This document shows positions 61,084 to 64,000 of a stretch of DNA of 64,000 nt, in pieces. This DNA is from Flavobacterium amnicola (GTDB taxonomy: Bacteria; Bacteroidota; Bacteroidia; Flavobacteriales; Flavobacteriaceae), in contig NZ_SBKO01000001.1 of NCBI RefSeq assembly GCF_004122165.1, forward strand, positions 124,001-188,000, written 5' to 3'. The translations under genes and the position numbers were made by a program. The number at the start of each line of letters is the position of its first letter. The stretch's first letter is position 1. The notes beneath the pieces were generated by a model that was not told the DNA's origin, did no database searches, and saw nothing but the letters and a program-made list of their open reading frames with translations.

Positions 61084-61470
61084 ATGTTAAAAAAAGGATT
61101 GAAAGCGCACAGTATTTTAACAGGAAGTTGCCCAAGATGTAACGAAGAAAGCATGTATGCTGGCAAAAACCTGTATAATCCGAGTTATACGATTAAAATG
61201 AATGAAAAATGCAGTCATTGCGGCTTGCAATATTCTATGGAACCTTCGTTCTTTTACGGCTCGATGTATGTTAGTTATGCCCTTGGAGTTGGATTAGGAG
61301 TTGCCGCTTTTATTTTATTTTATTTTGGGTTGAAAACTAATTTAAAAACAGCATTCATTGGAATAACCGCTACTTTAATTCTGTTAATGCCCGTTTTAAT
61401 GAGAGTATCAAGAAACGTATGGATCAATTTTTTTATCAGTTACGATAAAGATTGGGCGGCAAAAAAATAA
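61084..61470 (+). CDS. DUF983 membrane protein with zinc ribbon
   Basis: Encodes 128 residues. Two Cys pairs (GSCPRCNEESMY and EKCSHCGLQYSMEPSFFYGSMY, split) form a zinc ribbon, followed by two membrane helices (YALGVGLGVAAFILFYFGL; AFIGITATLILLMPVLM) and a C-terminal segment ending FISYDKDWAAKK. This matches DUF983, of unknown function. The ATG at 61084 is used rather than an upstream TTG. The stop is adjacent to the convergent oxidoreductase stop (61471) with no hairpin. Confidence 0.88.
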   Translation: MLKKGLKAHSILTGSCPRCNEESMYAGKNLYNPSYTIKMNEKCSHCGLQYSMEPSFFYGSMYVSYALGVGLGVAAFILFYFGLKTNLKTAFIGITATLILLMPVLMRVSRNVWINFFISYDKDWAAKK

Positions 61471-62520
61471 TTAGTTTATTTTTTTATCAAAACGACGAAT
61501 ACTGATTTGATTATCTAAAGGAGTACTATTTTCAATATTTTCAAACAACGCTTTGGCCAACCAAGGACCGAGCATAACGCCACGCGTTCCTAAGCCGTTT
61601 AAAACGTGAATTTTTTTGAAGGTTGTATGGTGACCTACTAATGGTCTTCGGTCTTTAACGGTTGGGCGAACACCAGCAAAATGCGAAATAATTTCAACAT
61701 CACAATCAATTAATTCTTTCAAACTATCGATTAATTCTTGCTTTCCTTCTTCGGTTGGCGTATCGGTTTTATCTTCCCAATTATAAGTTGCCCCTACTTT
61801 AAATAAATCATTTCCGATAGGCAAAATAAAAATACTGGATTTCAAAACAACGTCAAGATTCAAATCGGGTGCTTTAATAATCAAAAGTTCTCCTTTTGTT
61901 CCATCTAATGGCAAATTGTTGAAATACGGATTGGCATGCAAACCAAAACCTTCTGAAAAGATGATATTTTTAGCTTTCGTTCCTTTATACACAACCGCAT
62001 CCTCATTAACGATCAATTGAGAATAATCGAAAGTTTCATTGATGAATGCGTTTTGTTGCGACAAATATTGAATATAATTATCTAGCAACATGGCTACATC
62101 AACATAGCCCGTTTGCAAGACTTGTCCAAAACCGAATGTAGACGTAATTGACTGATATTCTTTATGGATGATTTCTGTAGCTAAAAAAGGTGCTAAATTG
62201 GGTTTGTCGGCCGCATGAAACCAATTGTTTTGCTCTTCGATAGAAGCAAATTTACGGTAGACAGGAATTGGAAAATCAAAAACTGTTGCAATTCTTTCGG
62301 AAATGGTTTTATAAAAAGGCAATGCAAACTCTAATTGTTCTTTGGCTTTCCACACCTCACTGAAACGTTTTAAAATAACAGGATTGTACAAACCTCCGGC
62401 AATACGAGATGAATTAGTAGAATAATTATCATACACTACAAATGATTTACCATTTTGCAGCGCTAACTCAGCAAAGGAAACACCTGCGATACCAGAACCA
62501 ACAATAATATAATCAAGCAT
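61471..62520 (-). CDS. FAD-dependent oxidoreductase (DAO family)
   Basis: Encodes 349 residues from the ATG at 62520. FAD-binding Rossmann motif YIIVGSGIAGVSFAELAL at the N-terminus, SSRIAGGLYNPV, and a C-terminal FAD motif (HVLNGLGTRGVMLGPWLA) mark the D-amino acid oxidase/glycine oxidase fold. The substrate is unknown; relationship to the C-terminal half of MnmC is possible. A -7 element TACTTTTG lies at 62532-62525, 4 nt before the ATG, predicting a leaderless mRNA. The frame extends to 62544, but that is inside the gldN terminator. Confidence 0.83.
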   Translation of the reverse strand: MLDYIIVGSGIAGVSFAELALQNGKSFVVYDNYSTNSSRIAGGLYNPVILKRFSEVWKAKEQLEFALPFYKTISERIATVFDFPIPVYRKFASIEEQNNWFHAADKPNLAPFLATEIIHKEYQSITSTFGFGQVLQTGYVDVAMLLDNYIQYLSQQNAFINETFDYSQLIVNEDAVVYKGTKAKNIIFSEGFGLHANPYFNNLPLDGTKGELLIIKAPDLNLDVVLKSSIFILPIGNDLFKVGATYNWEDKTDTPTEEGKQELIDSLKELIDCDVEIISHFAGVRPTVKDRRPLVGHHTTFKKIHVLNGLGTRGVMLGPWLAKALFENIENSTPLDNQISIRRFDKKIN

Positions 62521-62524
62521 AGTA

Positions 62525-62532
62525 CAAAAGTA
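62525..62532 (-). promoter_or_regulatory. -7 element 4 nt upstream of the FAD oxidoreductase start
   Basis: Minus-strand TACTTTTG (62532-62525) fits TAnnTTTG and is followed by TACT and then the ATG at 62520. It abuts the gldN terminator stem. Confidence 0.55.
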
Positions 62533-62564
62533 AAAAACTCTCACCGTAATGGTGAGAGTTTTTT
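62532..62564 (-). terminator. Terminator of the gldM-gldN transcript
   Basis: A perfect 14-bp stem (62532-62545 with 62551-62564), AAAAAACTCTCACC with its complement, loop GTAAT, ending in a T-run on the minus strand. It closes the gliding operon and abuts the promoter of the next gene. Confidence 0.88.
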
Positions 62565-62587
62565 ATGAAATTGGAGAAATTAATTTT

Positions 62588-63595
62588 TTAATACGTCCAC
62601 ATATCTTGTTCGAAGTTACGTACTTTTTCTTTTACTCTTTCAGACTCAAGTAATTGCATTAAAGAGTTGTCTTTTTTGTAATCCTTGATCTCTCTATCGT
62701 TGTAAACGTTCTCTTCTTTGTAAGTTACCGCATTAAAACGACGTGAGTTTAAAAGGTGATCAAAACTAATTGGCATAGAAGAGTTTTTATCATTGAAAGC
62801 TTTCCACTCATGTAATAGTTCACGAGCTCCTGGATAAAATATCCAGAACAAATCAACATATTCTTTTTCTTCTTTATCCATCGTATAAACGTCTGGAATA
62901 ACAGGACAGATTCCTAAAATTCTATAACGTAAATCCGCTTGTCTTTTGTCGAAATACCAAAGACCTACCACTTTATAATCAGATACATCAATTGATGCTA
63001 AATCTGTTTTGTTGATATACTCTTCAGAAATTTTTCTTGAAGCAGGAATAGTATCAGTTTTCATCTTTCCTGTTTTCTGCTTCACCATTTTTTTCCCTTT
63101 CTTAACCATAGTGAATTCAGGTGTTTGAACTATTCTAGTTCTGAAAGCATCTGGATCTTCATTCATTTGCTCACGACCTGCATCTGTAGTATCGATTTTT
63201 GATAAAGAAGCATTGATATCTTTTAACGTCTTCTTTTCTCTGAAATAACTATCAGAATATACTTCTGTAATTTTTCCAGACTTGATTCCTTTTACAAGGA
63301 CATCGTATAAAGAACGTCTTTCGTTACCGATACTTGCTGTATCAATAGGGTAATATAAAGGAAAGTTAACTCTTTCATCAAGGTCAATAATTTCCCATGT
63401 TTTTTTAGACATTAAAACGTCACGGTCATCAATATAACCATATTCTAAAGGCTTATCGTTATCTTTAAGCAATTGTGCTTCCGATTTTTTACCAATATCA
63501 GTTGGCACTTTAGCATTTAGTAGATTTGATTGTGCAAAAGCTGTACTGCTTGCAAAAACAAATGTTGTAACTAAAAATAAATTTCTCCAATTCAT
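62588..63595 (-). CDS. gldN: Gliding motility / type IX secretion protein GldN
   Basis: Encodes 335 residues with a signal peptide (WRNLFLVTTFVFASSTAFAQ). The GldN pattern is seen in YGYIDDRDVLMSKKTWEIIDLDERVN, PLYYPIDT, YSDSYFREKKT, VVGLWYFDKRQADLRYRILGICPV and FWIFYPGARELLH. GldN with GldK forms the periplasmic ring of the type IX secretion system that powers gliding. It follows gldM by 47 bp and ends the gldKLMN order. This system would export the two sorting-domain proteins at 12-20 kb. Confidence 0.95.
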   Translation of the reverse strand: MNWRNLFLVTTFVFASSTAFAQSNLLNAKVPTDIGKKSEAQLLKDNDKPLEYGYIDDRDVLMSKKTWEIIDLDERVNFPLYYPIDTASIGNERRSLYDVLVKGIKSGKITEVYSDSYFREKKTLKDINASLSKIDTTDAGREQMNEDPDAFRTRIVQTPEFTMVKKGKKMVKQKTGKMKTDTIPASRKISEEYINKTDLASIDVSDYKVVGLWYFDKRQADLRYRILGICPVIPDVYTMDKEEKEYVDLFWIFYPGARELLHEWKAFNDKNSSMPISFDHLLNSRRFNAVTYKEENVYNDREIKDYKKDNSLMQLLESERVKEKVRNFEQDMWTY

Positions 63596-63642
63596 AATTT
63601 AATATTTGAGGCGTTTAAAATTTAAACGAAAATTTTATTTTT

Positions 63643-64000
63643 TTATTGTACCTCGTAAGTACAAGTTGAAACTCTCTTCGCTAACTGATCGATACCAGAG
63701 AAGTTTGCTTTAATTTCAGAAATAACTACTACGTCACCTCTTTGTGCTTTTTGGATTGCTGCTCTCGCTCTACCGTCCATTTTGCTACCAGAAACTACGA
63801 TTGTAGGTTGTCCAGGAACTTTAACGTTAAATTGAGTTACATTTACTGTTACTGGGAAATCGAAATCTTCCATTACAGCAGAAATAGTACATGCTTCCAA
63901 GTTAGATTTAGAACCTTTAGCAGAAACCTCTCCACGGATTTTTCCAGTTGGAGCTGGCAAACCTTTAATACGGAATGCTTTTTTATCGCTAACTACTTTT
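63643..64000 (-). CDS. gldM: GldM, C-terminal part (runs off right edge)
   Basis: The last about 118 residues of GldM are present: RIKGLPAPTGKIRGEVSAKG, the beta strands FPVTVNVTQFNVKVPGQPTIVVSG and the end RAAIQKAQRGDVVVISEI...CTYEVQ. GldM is the inner-membrane motor component that reaches across the periplasm to the GldKN ring; this segment is its terminal periplasmic domain. The start codon and membrane helix lie beyond base 64000. gldN follows directly. Confidence 0.92.
   Translation of the reverse strand, partial: KVVSDKKAFRIKGLPAPTGKIRGEVSAKGSKSNLEACTISAVMEDFDFPVTVNVTQFNVKVPGQPTIVVSGSKMDGRARAAIQKAQRGDVVVISEIKANFSGIDQLAKRVSTCTYEVQ

Noticed and set aside
62591..62622. ATACGT and TTACGTA half-sites in the gldN 3' end, resembling the two-component repeat
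   Set aside because: They lie in coding sequence, are not a perfect inverted repeat and have different spacing from the three sites.

Overview
The window is a low-GC, gene-dense piece of a Bacteroidota chromosome, almost certainly Flavobacteriaceae and Flavobacterium-like. Direct evidence is the GldM/GldN gliding and type IX secretion genes at the right edge, two large secreted proteins with type IX sorting tails, a SusC-type receptor at the left edge, many promoters of the Bacteroidota form TTG-N(17-23)-TAnnTTTG, and the near absence of Shine-Dalgarno sequences. There is no prophage, CRISPR array, IS element or rRNA operon; the only structural RNA gene seen is an initiator tRNA.

Layout. 1-5.4 kb: SusC N-terminus (runs off the left edge), rnhB, lipB, a lipoprotein and lysS. 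5.4-9 kb: a TonB receptor with a Cys-rich small partner (probable metal uptake), then two small exported proteins. 9-12.1 kb: operon PLP enzyme - LysM glucosaminidase - hemL. 12.2-22.1 kb: two divergent type IX cargo proteins and a tail-fibre-like repeat protein. 22.1-27.6 kb: a small membrane HExxH protein, a 58-residue Cys-rich protein, urocanate hydratase, a DUF4136 lipoprotein, a truncated haemoglobin and an aromatic amino acid hydroxylase. 27.6-38.4 kb: a two-component regulatory island. 38.4-49.3 kb: GSCFA protein, ABC exporter, DUF3667, Rid protein, lipoprotein, alaS, and the M23 peptidase - MerR - LemA - TPM - TPM series. 49.3-64 kb: SDR, der, era, tRNA-fMet, MarR, subtilase, DnaJ/KTSC protein, histidine decarboxylase-like enzyme, membrane proteins, FemAB-like acyltransferase, ABC-F ATPase, DUF983, FAD oxidoreductase, gldN and the end of gldM.

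The most interesting discovery is in 28.3-38.4 kb. A perfect 20-bp inverted repeat, AATACGTA-N4-TACGTATT, occurs three times. Each copy lies immediately behind the stop codon of the preceding minus-strand gene, and in each the repeat begins exactly 29 bp from the start of a CAAA (minus-strand TTTG of the -7 element). The three promoters drive (1) a 29-residue membrane microprotein translationally coupled to a 93-residue membrane coiled-coil protein, (2) a lipoprotein followed by two TPR histidine kinases and a NarL/LuxR-type response regulator, and (3) a related lipoprotein followed by a small exported protein and a PQQ-like propeller protein. The simplest reading is an autoregulated two-component regulon with two sensors (almost identical catalytic domains, different periplasmic domains), one regulator and a dedicated envelope output. 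This is inference from sequence architecture.

Other second-look items are a covarying intergenic repeat family, a 34-bp duplication of the start of era that creates a 32-residue leader ORF ending 2 nt before the real start codon, and several genes whose promoter lies only 4-5 nt before the start codon (leaderless candidates).
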